23,145 bases of DNA from Bacteroidota bacterium (GCA_013288465.1 JABDBT010000003.1:1-23145), one strand, 5' to 3'; positions 1 to 6,472 are shown, numbered from the stretch's first letter. A program made the numbers and translations. The notes: generated from the letters alone by a model not told the origin.

Positions 1-918
1 ACTTGCACTTCTGGCTACCAGTTCGGCAACAAACCCGGTCAGGAATAGTTGCGAGCCTAATATTACGGCCACAAGCGCGAAGTAAAATAAAGGGTTTTGA
101 GTTGGTTGCCTGCCGGGAGGGAGCCCGTGTGCTATGTTATATAGTTTTTCGCTTATGATCCATATAGCGCAGACTGTCCCTGCTAAAAAACTCAGTACAC
201 CCATACTCCCAAAAAAGTGCATCGGGCGTTTGCCGAATTTCCCTACAAAAAAGATAGATAGCAGATCTAAAAAGCCATTTACAAAACGGCTCATGCCAAA
301 TTTGGTTTTGCCGTATTTACGCGGACGGTGTTCAACCACCTGCTCGCCAATTTTGGTAAAGCCGGCCCATTTGGCTATTACCGGGATATAGCGGTGCATT
401 TCGCCATAAACCTCTATGTTTTTTACAACAGCTTTGCGGTAGGCTTTCAAGCCGCAGTTAAAATCGTGCAGGTTGTGTATGCCGCTCATGCGGCGGGTAG
501 CCAGGTTAAACAGTTTGGTAGGTATGGTTTTACTTAACGGATCATGCCTTTTAGCTTTCCAGCCTGATATGAGATCGTAGTTTTCCTCGGTTACGCGGCG
601 GTAAAGCTCGGGTATTTCGTCGGGACTATCCTGCAGGTCGGCATCCATGGTTATCACCACATCGCCATGTGCAGCTTCAAAGCCGGTGTTTAACGCGGCT
701 GATTTGCCATAATTGCGCCTGAATTTGATGCCTTTTATAAAAGGGTTGTTTTGCTGCAATTTGCCAATCATTTCCCATGATCCATCCTTGCTGCCGTCGT
801 CAACCAGTATGATCTCAAAAGTAAATTTATGTTTATTCATTACCTCGGTTATCCACGAAGTTAATTCGGGCAATGACTCAACTTCGTTATAAAGAGGTAC
901 TACAACTGATATATTCAT
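1..918 (-). CDS. DPM1/GtrB-type family 2 glycosyltransferase (3' end cut by window edge)
   Basis: Reading the minus strand from the ATG at 918 gives 306 codons without a stop up to the window edge, so the C-terminus is missing. The protein opens with MNISVVVPLYNEVESLPEL, the start of a GT-A fold. It has an acidic pair at residues 40-41 (LVDDGSKDGS) and the nucleotide-sugar/metal motif MDADLQD near residues 91-97. Two hydrophobic segments near residues 235-260 and 275-298 anchor it in the inner membrane. This layout is that of polyprenyl-phosphate sugar transferases (DPM1, GtrB, ArnC). By family it would move a sugar from a nucleotide donor to undecaprenyl phosphate for envelope glycans. The sugar cannot be read from the sequence. 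It is transcribed alone as far as can be seen; a REPIN-like palindrome separates it from the upstream sigma-factor operon. Confidence 0.9.
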   Translation of the reverse strand, partial: MNISVVVPLYNEVESLPELTSWITEVMNKHKFTFEIILVDDGSKDGSWEMIGKLQQNNPFIKGIKFRRNYGKSAALNTGFEAAHGDVVITMDADLQDSPDEIPELYRRVTEENYDLISGWKAKRHDPLSKTIPTKLFNLATRRMSGIHNLHDFNCGLKAYRKAVVKNIEVYGEMHRYIPVIAKWAGFTKIGEQVVEHRPRKYGKTKFGMSRFVNGFLDLLSIFFVGKFGKRPMHFFGSMGVLSFLAGTVCAIWIISEKLYNIAHGLPPGRQPTQNPLFYFALVAVILGSQLFLTGFVAELVARSAS

Positions 919-968
919 TGGCTAAAAAATGGAGAGGCGATAATAATGGTGTATTTTCCAATCCACCG

Positions 969-976
969 CAAAAATA
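969..976 (-). promoter_or_regulatory. Possible -7 box of the glycosyltransferase gene
   Basis: The minus strand reads TATTTTTG, matching the Bacteroidota -7 consensus TAnnTTTG, about 50 bases before the ATG at 918. No convincing -33 TTG is seen, so this is tentative. Confidence 0.4.
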
Positions 977-1001
977 TAAAAAAATGGGTAATGGTTTCAG
1001 C

Positions 1002-1076
1002 GTAGAGACGCAATATTTTGCGTCTCATACATGCAGCTGCCTTTATGGTTGGAGACGCAAAATATTGCGTCTCTAC
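1002..1076. repeat. REPIN-like nested palindrome
   Basis: Two 25-base arms (1002-1026 and 1052-1076) are exact reverse complements of each other around a 25-base loop. Each arm is itself almost palindromic: GAGACGCAA, a 4-base centre, then TTGCGTCTC. This is the architecture of a REPIN, two inverted REP units forming a long hairpin. It begins six bases past the stop codon of the membrane-protein gene at 1082, so the RNA hairpin could also stop or stabilise that transcript, though no T-tract follows. No RAYT transposase gene lies in the window. Confidence 0.8.
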
Positions 1077-1081
1077 ATTAA

Positions 1082-1672
1082 TCAATCAAACTGATTTTGC
1101 AATCTGATCAACCGGTCAATCATCAAGCCTAATTTTTCCTGTTCGTTCCTAACAAAGCGTTTTCTTAAATAGGTTGTGCAAAACAATAACCATAGGCCCG
1201 ATAAACTGTAAGCAACAATTTTAAAAGCTTCGGTGGCGCTTTGTAATACCTCGAAAAAATAAAGCACCAGGCCAATACTTAGCAGAAATACATACAAATA
1301 ATATATCCAGCCATAAATTTGGGCCCTGTGTTTTTGATATTCCTTTAAATTTTGCAGATAATCATTGGGGTTAATAGTAGCGTCGCGGCTGTTTATCAGT
1401 TTATAATCACGTATCAGCATAACAATATATAAAAGTATGGTTATGCAAACTATAATGATACCTAAATAGGTTACCCACGATTTAAATACAAAAAATAGCA
1501 TTACCCCTAAAACTACCGCTAATGATATGCCCATACTGACAATGCCCCACAGTAATTTCCTGCTCATGCTCCTCATTCCCTTTTTAACCTGTTTCAGCAC
1601 ATCATCCACTGAAAGCTGATCTTGTTTTGGCTGTCCCTGCCAAACTGAAATCAAATGATCAAAGTCTTTCAT
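1082..1672 (-). CDS. Four-helix membrane protein coupled to the sigma factor (possible anti-sigma)
   Basis: A 196-residue protein with four predicted membrane helices at about 41-63, 67-88, 119-140 and 150-168. A soluble N-terminal stretch of about 40 residues begins MKDFDHLISVWQGQ, and a charged C-terminal tail follows the last helix. Its ATG lies inside the end of the sigma-factor gene (14-base overlap, different frame), so the two are very likely translationally coupled. That position is where Bacteroidota ECF sigma factors usually carry their anti-sigma gene, and the cytosolic N-terminus could bind sigma. No zinc-binding anti-sigma motif (HxxxCxxC) or FecR domain is visible, so the anti-sigma role is inferred from context only. 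It could equally be a target or stability partner. Confidence 0.75.
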   Translation of the reverse strand: MKDFDHLISVWQGQPKQDQLSVDDVLKQVKKGMRSMSRKLLWGIVSMGISLAVVLGVMLFFVFKSWVTYLGIIIVCITILLYIVMLIRDYKLINSRDATINPNDYLQNLKEYQKHRAQIYGWIYYLYVFLLSIGLVLYFFEVLQSATEAFKIVAYSLSGLWLLFCTTYLRKRFVRNEQEKLGLMIDRLIRLQNQFD

Positions 1673-2156
1673 ACTGGTTATATAATTCTGTTAATCTTTG
1701 TTTAATACGATAAATTTTAACCCTCAAATTACCTTCAGATATCCCTGATATCTCTGCAATTTCGGGGTATGGCACTTCGTCTAACACCATGGTAATAATT
1801 ATTCTTTCTGATTCTTCCAGTTTGGATATACATTTATAAAGCAGAGCCACCTGCTCGTTCTTTTCTGAAAATTCTTCTCTTTTTGTTTCGGCAATTTCGG
1901 GGGTAAGTTCATCCTTCGCCTGCCGCTTTTCCGATCGCAGGTAGGTTAAACAGGTATTTACAGCAATACGGTATATCCAGGTTGATATCATAGCCTGGTT
2001 TCGAAACTTATCCAGGTTTTGCCAAACTTTTAAAAACGTTTCCTGCAACAGGTCATTAGCGGCATCATCATCGCCGGTATAACCATAGCATAAATGGTAA
2101 ATTTTTTTAGAATTAGCTTCAAATATTTTCTTAAACGCTGCTTCTTTTTCGGCCAC
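1659..2156 (-). CDS. ECF (sigma-70 family) RNA polymerase sigma factor
   Basis: A 165-residue ECF sigma factor, the usual length. Region 2 spans about residues 18-80, with the core-binding segment DLLQETFLKVWQNLDKFR and the -10-melting segment STWIYRIAVNTCLTYLR. Region 4 (about 105-157) has the helix-turn-helix ...PEIAEISGISEGNLRVKIYR that reads the -35 element. The start is GTG at 2156. A TAA stop lies directly before it in frame and no ATG occurs before residue 56, so GTG is the only sensible start. The gene overlaps the following membrane-protein gene by 14 bases. The upstream region is occupied by an intergenic repeat ending at 2192, leaving about 35 bases for a promoter, and none is evident. 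Regulon unknown. Confidence 0.93.
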   Translation of the reverse strand: MAEKEAAFKKIFEANSKKIYHLCYGYTGDDDAANDLLQETFLKVWQNLDKFRNQAMISTWIYRIAVNTCLTYLRSEKRQAKDELTPEIAETKREEFSEKNEQVALLYKCISKLEESERIIITMVLDEVPYPEIAEISGISEGNLRVKIYRIKQRLTELYNQYERL

Positions 2157-2191
2157 TTAGTAGATAGGTTTTATTTGTTTTATTAGCATAT

Positions 2192-2397
2192 CGGCGATTA
2201 CTCACCCGGTCATTGCTTCGCTCGACCACCCTCTCTTCTACAAGCAGAAAAGAGGGGATTGAAAATCGTTTTTAATTTGTAAAGCACATTCTAAAACCCC
2301 CTTAAATCATCTTCACTACCCGAAAAAGAGGTAAAGAAAATGAGCGTTGGGTTCCCCTCTCTAATTTAGAGAGGGGCGGGGGTGAGTTAATCACCGG
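2192..2397. repeat. Intergenic element with imperfect terminal inverted repeats and CCCTCT hairpins
   Basis: The left end CGGCGATTACTCACCC (2192-2207) matches, reversed, the right end near 2380-2397 (GGGTGAGTTAATCACCGG) with one or two changes. Inside each end lies a hairpin: ACCCTCTCTT...AAGAGGGG near 2227-2258, and CCCCTCTCTAATTTAGAGAGGGG at 2354-2376 (CCCCTCT arms around a short loop). The left 69 bases are clearly related to the unit at 9571-9636. The 206-base block fills most of the gap between the sigma factor and the gene at 2440. No open reading frame of note lies in it. It looks like a MITE-like or REP-like element. Confidence 0.7.
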
Positions 2398-2439
2398 CCA
2401 GCCAAATTACAATATTTAGATAATAAACCTACCGTTATG

Positions 2440-2967
2440 TTACAGTAAATAGTCGTTCTTGTTTAACCAGGGCAGTTTGCCGGCAGCTTCTGTAAGCAGT
2501 TCGTTATAATCATTACTGTAATCAAACTGCAGATCTTCATGTAATTTACCTATCAGGGTGCGTGTTTTTTCTAATTGCCTTATCAATATCAGGCGCAATG
2601 GTTTGTATGATGTGCGCCTGTCGGCATATTGCAGGTAGTTGTGGCAGAAGTTAATTAGGAAAGTTATCTCGGCGCCTTTTGAAGCCGTAAACTTGGTGTA
2701 TTTACTAAGTAGCCTTAATATTTTGCGCAGGCTTTTAGCTGCATGGTAGCTTTGAACCGGTAGCTGGCTAAACATAAAGCCGGCTTCGGCTTTTACTTTA
2801 TCAATAAAAGCGGTTTCGTCATAGGCTTCAAACATTAAATAAGCCAGTAGCTCCTTATTCTCTTTTTTATGACGGGCCAGGCGTAGCACCAATTCCACTA
2901 ACTCCTCGTTAGGGAGATGCTGTAATTCCTTTTTGATGTCCTGCAGGCCATGGGTAATTGTGCTCAT
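2440..2967 (-). CDS. Unknown helical cytoplasmic protein
   Basis: I do not recognise this family. The chosen start is the ATG at 2967 (175 residues, MSTITHGLQDIKKEL...). A TTG eight codons earlier lies inside a repeat arm and is unlikely. The sequence looks almost wholly alpha-helical and charged, with LPNEELVELVLRLARHKKENKELLAY near residues 19-44 and many Lys, Arg and Leu. No signal peptide, membrane helix, Cys cluster or nucleotide-binding motif is seen. It is transcribed alone, divergently from the symporter gene. The composition suits a protein- or nucleic-acid-binding helical repeat, but that is a guess. Confidence 0.65.
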   Translation of the reverse strand: MSTITHGLQDIKKELQHLPNEELVELVLRLARHKKENKELLAYLMFEAYDETAFIDKVKAEAGFMFSQLPVQSYHAAKSLRKILRLLSKYTKFTASKGAEITFLINFCHNYLQYADRRTSYKPLRLILIRQLEKTRTLIGKLHEDLQFDYSNDYNELLTEAAGKLPWLNKNDYLL

Positions 2968-2976
2968 TTTGTTTTT

Positions 2977-3068
2977 AGAATCAAGAGCCAAGGTAATAAA
3001 TAATACAACTTAGCATTGCCTGTTTTTGTTTATCATATAATCAGTCTTAGTTCCTGGCTCTTGATTCT
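2977..3068. repeat. Inverted pair of TCAAGAn heptamer arms (no gene inside)
   Basis: AGAATCAAGAGCCA at 2977-2990 is exactly reverse-complementary to TGGCTCTTGATTCT at 3055-3068, with a 64-base spacer. The right arm continues outward with CTTGACTCTA, so it holds more heptamer copies than the left. The pair fills the gap between two divergent genes. The same word family recurs at 11076-11185. Confidence 0.7.
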
Positions 3069-3103
3069 TGACTCTACCAATGGTTCTCATAAAAAAATAG
3101 TTG

Positions 3104-3111
3104 TAGTTTTG
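3104..3111 (+). promoter_or_regulatory. Possible -7 box of the symporter gene
   Basis: TAGTTTTG matches TAnnTTTG and lies 18 bases before the ATG at 3130. It supports that start over the more upstream in-frame codon at 3016. No clear -33 TTG is seen. Confidence 0.45.
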
Positions 3112-3129
3112 CCGTCCTTATTCTTCATC

Positions 3130-4500
3130 ATGCAAAAAAACAGACTAACCCTTTATATTTTTATTGCGCTTGTTGTAGGCGTAATAACAGGCTATGTTTA
3201 TAATGTTAGGGTGATCAATGATTTTAATAACAAAATTACTGCTGCCGAAGTAAATATAAAAGCTATTGACAGTCGCATGGTAAAGTTAACCGATACCACT
3301 ACTACGGCTTATACATCGCTTAAAACCGAGCGCGCGGCAGAAGTTAAAATACGCAAGGTAAATGACACCATACGGGAGGATAAAGTATCGTATTTCAATG
3401 TTTTAAGTGACGTATTTTTGCGCCTGATAAAAATGATCATAGCGCCGCTGGTATTTACCACCCTGGTTGTGGGCGTAGCCAAAGTTGGCGATATAAAAGC
3501 GGTTGGCCGTATTGGTGGCCGCACATTAGCCTGGTTTTTGATCGCTTCGCTCATTTCGTTATTATTAGGAATGGTGCTGGTTAACTTGTTTGAACCGGGT
3601 AAGGCCATGCACTTAATGCTGCCCGATAGCAATATAAGCACCGGCATTAAGGCTGCATCGCTATCATTAAAAGATTTTATAGGACACGTTTTCCCCAAGA
3701 GTATTTTTGAGGCGATGGCTAACAATGAGATATTGCAGATAGTAGTATTTGCCCTGTTTTTTGGCGTAGCCACCGCCGCGATAGGCGAGAAGGGCGAAAT
3801 TGTAATTAAGGCCATGGATGCCATAGCCCACGTTATATTTAAAATAACCGGCTATGTAATAAAGCTGGCCCCATTAGCTGTGTTTGGCGCCATTGCCGCT
3901 ATTGTGGCAAAACAGGGCCTGGGCATACTTTCAACTTACGCTATATTTATAGGCGAGTTTTATTTTGCCCTACTGTTGCTGTGGGCTATTATCATATTGG
4001 CTGGTTTTGTAGTATTGCGCAAACGGGTGTTTACGTTGCTAAGCAGTATAAAGGACGCCATACTAATTGCTTTCGGCACCTCAACAAGCGAAGCGGCTTA
4101 TCCAAAAGTATTGCTGGAGATGGAGCGTTTTGGCTGCAGCAACAAAATTGTGAGCTTTGTATTGCCGCTGGGCTATTCGTTTAACCTCACCGGGTCGATG
4201 ATGTATATGACCTTTGCTTTGTTGTTTTTAGCGCAATCATACAGTATGCATTTATCGCTTGCCCACCAGTTATCTATGTTACTGGTCTTAATGCTCACCA
4301 GTAAAGGCGTGGCGGGCGTGCCCCGCGCCGCGTTGGTGGTTATAGCAGGCACCATGGCTATGTTTAATATACCCGAAGCCGGATTGGGGCTACTGATCGG
4401 TATTGACCCTATATTAGATATGGGCCGCTCAGCAACCAATGTGTTAGGGAACGCAATCGCAACGGGGGTAGTGAGTAAGTGGGAGGGAGAGCTGGAGTAA
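3130..4500 (+). CDS. Dicarboxylate/amino acid:cation symporter (DAACS family)
   Basis: A 456-residue inner-membrane secondary transporter of the GltP/DctA/GltPh fold. TM1 is at residues 6-24 and the core starts at LSDVFLRLIKMIIAPLVF (92-109). The HP1 loop is FGTSTSEAAYP (near 315-325), the TM7 motif is SFNLTGSMMY (350-359), the HP2 tip is GVAGVPRA (394-400) and TM8 is DMGRSATNVLGN (430-441). The substrate-gripping Arg433 is present. Three features stand out: Thr354 sits where Asp is normal in N(M/L)DG, Arg399 sits where Gly is usual in GVPG, and about 60 residues (27-86, helical and charged) are inserted between TM1 and TM2. Asn441 in place of the Na+-binding Asp is as in proton-coupled GltP/DctA, so H+ coupling is plausible. 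Substrate unknown. The ATG at 3130 is preferred because the upstream frame is repeat sequence. Confidence 0.9.
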   Translation: MQKNRLTLYIFIALVVGVITGYVYNVRVINDFNNKITAAEVNIKAIDSRMVKLTDTTTTAYTSLKTERAAEVKIRKVNDTIREDKVSYFNVLSDVFLRLIKMIIAPLVFTTLVVGVAKVGDIKAVGRIGGRTLAWFLIASLISLLLGMVLVNLFEPGKAMHLMLPDSNISTGIKAASLSLKDFIGHVFPKSIFEAMANNEILQIVVFALFFGVATAAIGEKGEIVIKAMDAIAHVIFKITGYVIKLAPLAVFGAIAAIVAKQGLGILSTYAIFIGEFYFALLLLWAIIILAGFVVLRKRVFTLLSSIKDAILIAFGTSTSEAAYPKVLLEMERFGCSNKIVSFVLPLGYSFNLTGSMMYMTFALLFLAQSYSMHLSLAHQLSMLLVLMLTSKGVAGVPRAALVVIAGTMAMFNIPEAGLGLLIGIDPILDMGRSATNVLGNAIATGVVSKWEGELE

Positions 4501-4503
4501 GTT

Positions 4504-5012
4504 TGAATTACTGAATTATTGATTTATTGAATTACTGATTTTTTAAGGTTAAATTTATTGAAGTATCACTTAAATACAAATAGATGGAAAATGACAAAAT
4601 AGAGTTTGCTGAAGTTTTTAAGAAAAGAACTAAGAAATTTGTTGTAGATAATATTAAATTTTTCAGGACATTACCTAAAACGGAAGAAGCCAAAATCATT
4701 GGAAGGCAATTATTAAGATCATCATCTTCCGTAGGAGCCAATTACCGGGTGGCATGTAGGGCAAGGTCAAAAGCAGAATTTCATTCAAAACTTTCGACGG
4801 TAGTAGAAGAAGCCGACGAATCTGTTTTCTGGATGGAGGTATTGATTGATGCAGAGGTAGTAAATCAATCAGCATTAACATATTTAGTAGATGAAGGAAG
4901 TCAAATTCTTAAAATTGCATCAGCTTCCAGGAAAACTGTATCAGCTAATAAGTAGAAAATTAAATAATTAATAACTCAATCAATAATTCTGTAATTCAAT
5001 AACTCAATAATT
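4504..5012. mobile_element. Inverted AT-rich arms enclosing a four-helix-bundle gene (putative small mobile unit)
   Basis: The left arm, about 4503-4545, is made of iterated words GAATTACT, GAATTATT, GATTTATT. The right arm, about 4963-5012, read on the other strand, gives nearly the same series (TTGAATTACAGAATTATTG...). Over roughly 22 bases the two differ at one position. They enclose exactly one gene (4584-4955). The unit sits tightly between the symporter stop (4500) and the next ATG (5017). No target-site duplication could be settled because the sequence is low in complexity. That this is a mobile unit is inferred, not shown. Confidence 0.5.
4584..4955 (+). CDS. Four helix bundle protein (23S rRNA IVP / S23 family)
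   Basis: A 123-residue, wholly helical protein with the family hallmark RQLLRSSSSVGANYRVACRA (41-60), then SKAEFHSKLSTVVEEADESVFWMEVL (62-87). Length and motif match the four helix bundle family (Pfam 23S_rRNA_IVP, TIGR02436). Members are encoded in intervening sequences of 23S rRNA genes in some bacteria, and the Avd accessory protein of diversity-generating retroelements shares the fold. Here it stands alone: there is no rRNA, reverse transcriptase or template repeat nearby. The family forms oligomers that bind nucleic acid, but its cellular role is unknown. The gene is AT-richer than its neighbours by eye and is framed by inverted low-complexity arms, which suggests it arrived as a unit. 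Confidence 0.9.
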   Translation: MENDKIEFAEVFKKRTKKFVVDNIKFFRTLPKTEEAKIIGRQLLRSSSSVGANYRVACRARSKAEFHSKLSTVVEEADESVFWMEVLIDAEVVNQSALTYLVDEGSQILKIASASRKTVSANK

Positions 5013-5016
5013 AAAA

Positions 5017-5529
5017 ATGACCGATCGTTCTAAAAGAATATTCCTTGCATCAAGTATCATAATACCGTTTTTGTTGTATTGTGGATACTACTACAGTATG
5101 GTATTTAAAAATGCCCCGTATAAATTTGCCGAATTTGAATCAATACAGTTTCAATACGGGCCAGGGGATAGTATGGTAAATAAGTATGATTCAAGAACAG
5201 GCGATTATCAATATGTTAATGCCAAAGATTCGTTGGTAAAGGAGAAAATACACCTTACCCAACTTGAATTATCATACCTGCACCATAAAGTGGCCGACCT
5301 GGGTTTTTGGGATTTTCCGTCAAACCAGGTGATGGAAAAAGATACCACAGATGCCTCCGGGAATAAACCCCTGCATTATTACATTGCGTTTAATTATAAG
5401 CGCAAAAGCAAAAAGGTAATGTTTGACGCCGCGTATAATGGCCCGCAAAAATTGGTTGAAGCTGATGGAATGGTGATCAAGGAAATTCAGAAGATATTGG
5501 ATGAGGCCGAAGCGAGAGAGAAAAAATAA
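5017..5529 (+). CDS. Membrane-anchored protein of unknown function
   Basis: A 170-residue protein with one N-terminal membrane segment (about residues 8-28, IFLASSIIIPFLLYCGYYYS) and no clear cleavage site, so probably anchored with its body in the periplasm. The soluble part begins FAEFESIQFQYGPGDSM. It contains a pattern like LTQLELSYLHHKVADLGFWDFPSN, followed by HYYIAFNYKRKSKKVMFD and a charged C-terminus. The layout vaguely recalls small Bacteroidota domains in which an acid or Tyr-rich segment is followed by an xLxxLxxxxxFWxxP motif, such as DUF6438-like proteins, but I cannot assign a family. Its ATG is four bases after the right arm of the four-helix-bundle unit, so its own promoter must lie in or before that arm, or it reads through from upstream. 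Confidence 0.7.
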   Translation: MTDRSKRIFLASSIIIPFLLYCGYYYSMVFKNAPYKFAEFESIQFQYGPGDSMVNKYDSRTGDYQYVNAKDSLVKEKIHLTQLELSYLHHKVADLGFWDFPSNQVMEKDTTDASGNKPLHYYIAFNYKRKSKKVMFDAAYNGPQKLVEADGMVIKEIQKILDEAEAREKK

Positions 5530-5538
5530 AAAGCAGTG

Positions 5539-5569
5539 TTGCTTATTAAATTGATATTTCCTATATTTG
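5539..5569 (+). promoter_or_regulatory. Promoter of rplU-rpmA
   Basis: TTG (5539-5541), a 20-base spacer and TATATTTG (5562-5569) fit the Bacteroidota housekeeping promoter TTG-N19/20-TAnnTTTG closely. Predicted transcription start is near 5574, giving a leader of about 28 bases. The A-rich stretch before the ATG has no Shine-Dalgarno sequence, as is usual in this phylum. Confidence 0.85.
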
Positions 5570-5602
5570 CACCTCGAAATTTAAAACATTAATTAACAAA
5601 CC

Positions 5603-5911
5603 ATGTACGCAATAGTAAGTATAGCCGGACAGCAATTTAAAGTTGCTAAAGACCAGCAGATCTTTGTACACAGATTACAGGGAGATGAAGGCGCTAGTAT
5701 TGAATTTGACAATGTGTTGTTAGCAGAAAACGAAGGTAAGTTCAAATTAGGTACTGATTTGAAAAGCGCTAAAGTATCAGCTAAGATCGTGTCTCATTTA
5801 AAAGGTGATAAAGTAATTATCTTCAAAAAGAAAAGAAGAAAAGGTTACAAAAAGAAAAACGGTCACCGTCAGCAATTCACCAAAATCGAGATCACCGGGA
5901 TCACATTATAA
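5603..5911 (+). CDS. rplU: 50S ribosomal protein L21
   Basis: A 102-residue protein of normal L21 length. It starts MYAIVSIAGQQFKVAKDQQI and carries the RNA-binding signature KKKRRKGYKKKNGHRQQFT (about 75-93) near the C-terminus. L21 binds 23S rRNA in the large subunit. It is followed after 50 bases by rpmA in the universally conserved order L21-L27, and the pair shares the promoter at 5539-5569 and the terminator at 6438-6472. Nothing unusual is seen in the protein. Confidence 0.98.
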   Translation: MYAIVSIAGQQFKVAKDQQIFVHRLQGDEGASIEFDNVLLAENEGKFKLGTDLKSAKVSAKIVSHLKGDKVIIFKKKRRKGYKKKNGHRQQFTKIEITGITL

Positions 5912-5961
5912 TTAAGTTTAAATCGAGCCCGCCTAAAATCGGGGTCATAAAGATATAAGAA

Positions 5962-6417
5962 ATGGCACACAAAAAAGGGGCCGGTAGTTCCAGAAACGGC
6001 CGCGAGTCACATAGCAAACGTTTAGGTATCAAGATATTTGGTGGTCAGCCGGCAATTGCAGGCAATATCATCGTACGTCAGCGTGGTACAAAACACAATC
6101 CGGGCCTTAATGTAGGTATCGGAAGAGATCATACTTTATTTGCTTTAATTGAAGGCAATGTGGTTTTCAAAAAGAAAGCAGATAACCGCTCATACGTATC
6201 GGTAATTCCGTTTGAAGTTGCACCTGTTGCAGTAGCCGAAGCACCGAAACCGGTTGCAAAAGCTGAAGTAAAACCAGTTGCAGAGAAAAAAGTTGCAGTG
6301 GCAGAAGCAGTAGCAGAAAGCCCGGCTGAAGAAGCACCAGCAGCACCAAAAGCAAAAAAAGCAGCAGCGCCTAAAAAGAAAGCAGTCGCTGATACTGAAG
6401 AAGCAGCAGCTGAGTAA
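5962..6417 (+). CDS. rpmA: 50S ribosomal protein L27 with a long Ala/Lys/Glu-rich C-terminal extension
   Basis: Residues 1-85 are a complete L27 ([20 protein letters not shown]..., [39 protein letters not shown]). The N-terminus begins directly at the AHKKGAGS tail that reaches the peptidyl-transferase centre, so no N-terminal propeptide is cleaved. Residues 86-151 are an added low-complexity tail of Ala, Pro, Lys, Glu and Val ([19 protein letters not shown]..., ending DTEEAAAE). Ordinary L27 is about 85 residues, so this is nearly double. The tail has alternating basic and acidic patches and should be disordered and surface-exposed. Its function is unknown. It is read in frame with no sign of a frameshift, since the terminator follows the stop normally. 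Confidence 0.97.
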   Translation: MAHKKGAGSSRNGRESHSKRLGIKIFGGQPAIAGNIIVRQRGTKHNPGLNVGIGRDHTLFALIEGNVVFKKKADNRSYVSVIPFEVAPVAVAEAPKPVAKAEVKPVAEKKVAVAEAVAESPAEEAPAAPKAKKAAAPKKKAVADTEEAAAE

Positions 6418-6437
6418 TTAGCAAAGCTTATAATATT

Positions 6438-6472
6438 AAAAGCTCGGATCTTTATGGATTCGAGCTTTTTTT
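6438..6472 (+). terminator. Rho-independent terminator of rplU-rpmA
   Basis: A 12-base-pair stem, AAAGCTCGGATC pairing with GATTCGAGCTTT (one G-T wobble), with a 6-7-base loop, followed by a run of seven or more T starting in the stem. It lies 21 bases after the rpmA stop. Confidence 0.88.

Noticed and set aside
873..1094. Plus-strand open frame across the start of the glycosyltransferase and the palindrome
   Set aside because: It runs antisense to conserved glycosyltransferase codons and then through the REPIN-like repeat; the translation resembles nothing and has no promoter.
2968..2991. TTG start eight codons upstream of the 2967 ATG
   Set aside because: It falls in the left repeat arm, and an ATG is available.
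3016..3129. Upstream in-frame start giving the symporter 38 more residues
   Set aside because: That part is encoded by repeat-arm sequence and low-complexity DNA, and the -7 box at 3104-3111 lies inside it. The ATG at 3130 is better.
4504..5012. Diversity-generating retroelement
   Set aside because: The four-helix-bundle protein is like Avd, but there is no reverse transcriptase and no template/variable repeat pair.
6167..6355. Antisense Leu/Val-rich open frame in rpmA
   Set aside because: It is the complement of the Ala/Lys-rich tail; low-complexity codons avoid stops on the other strand.
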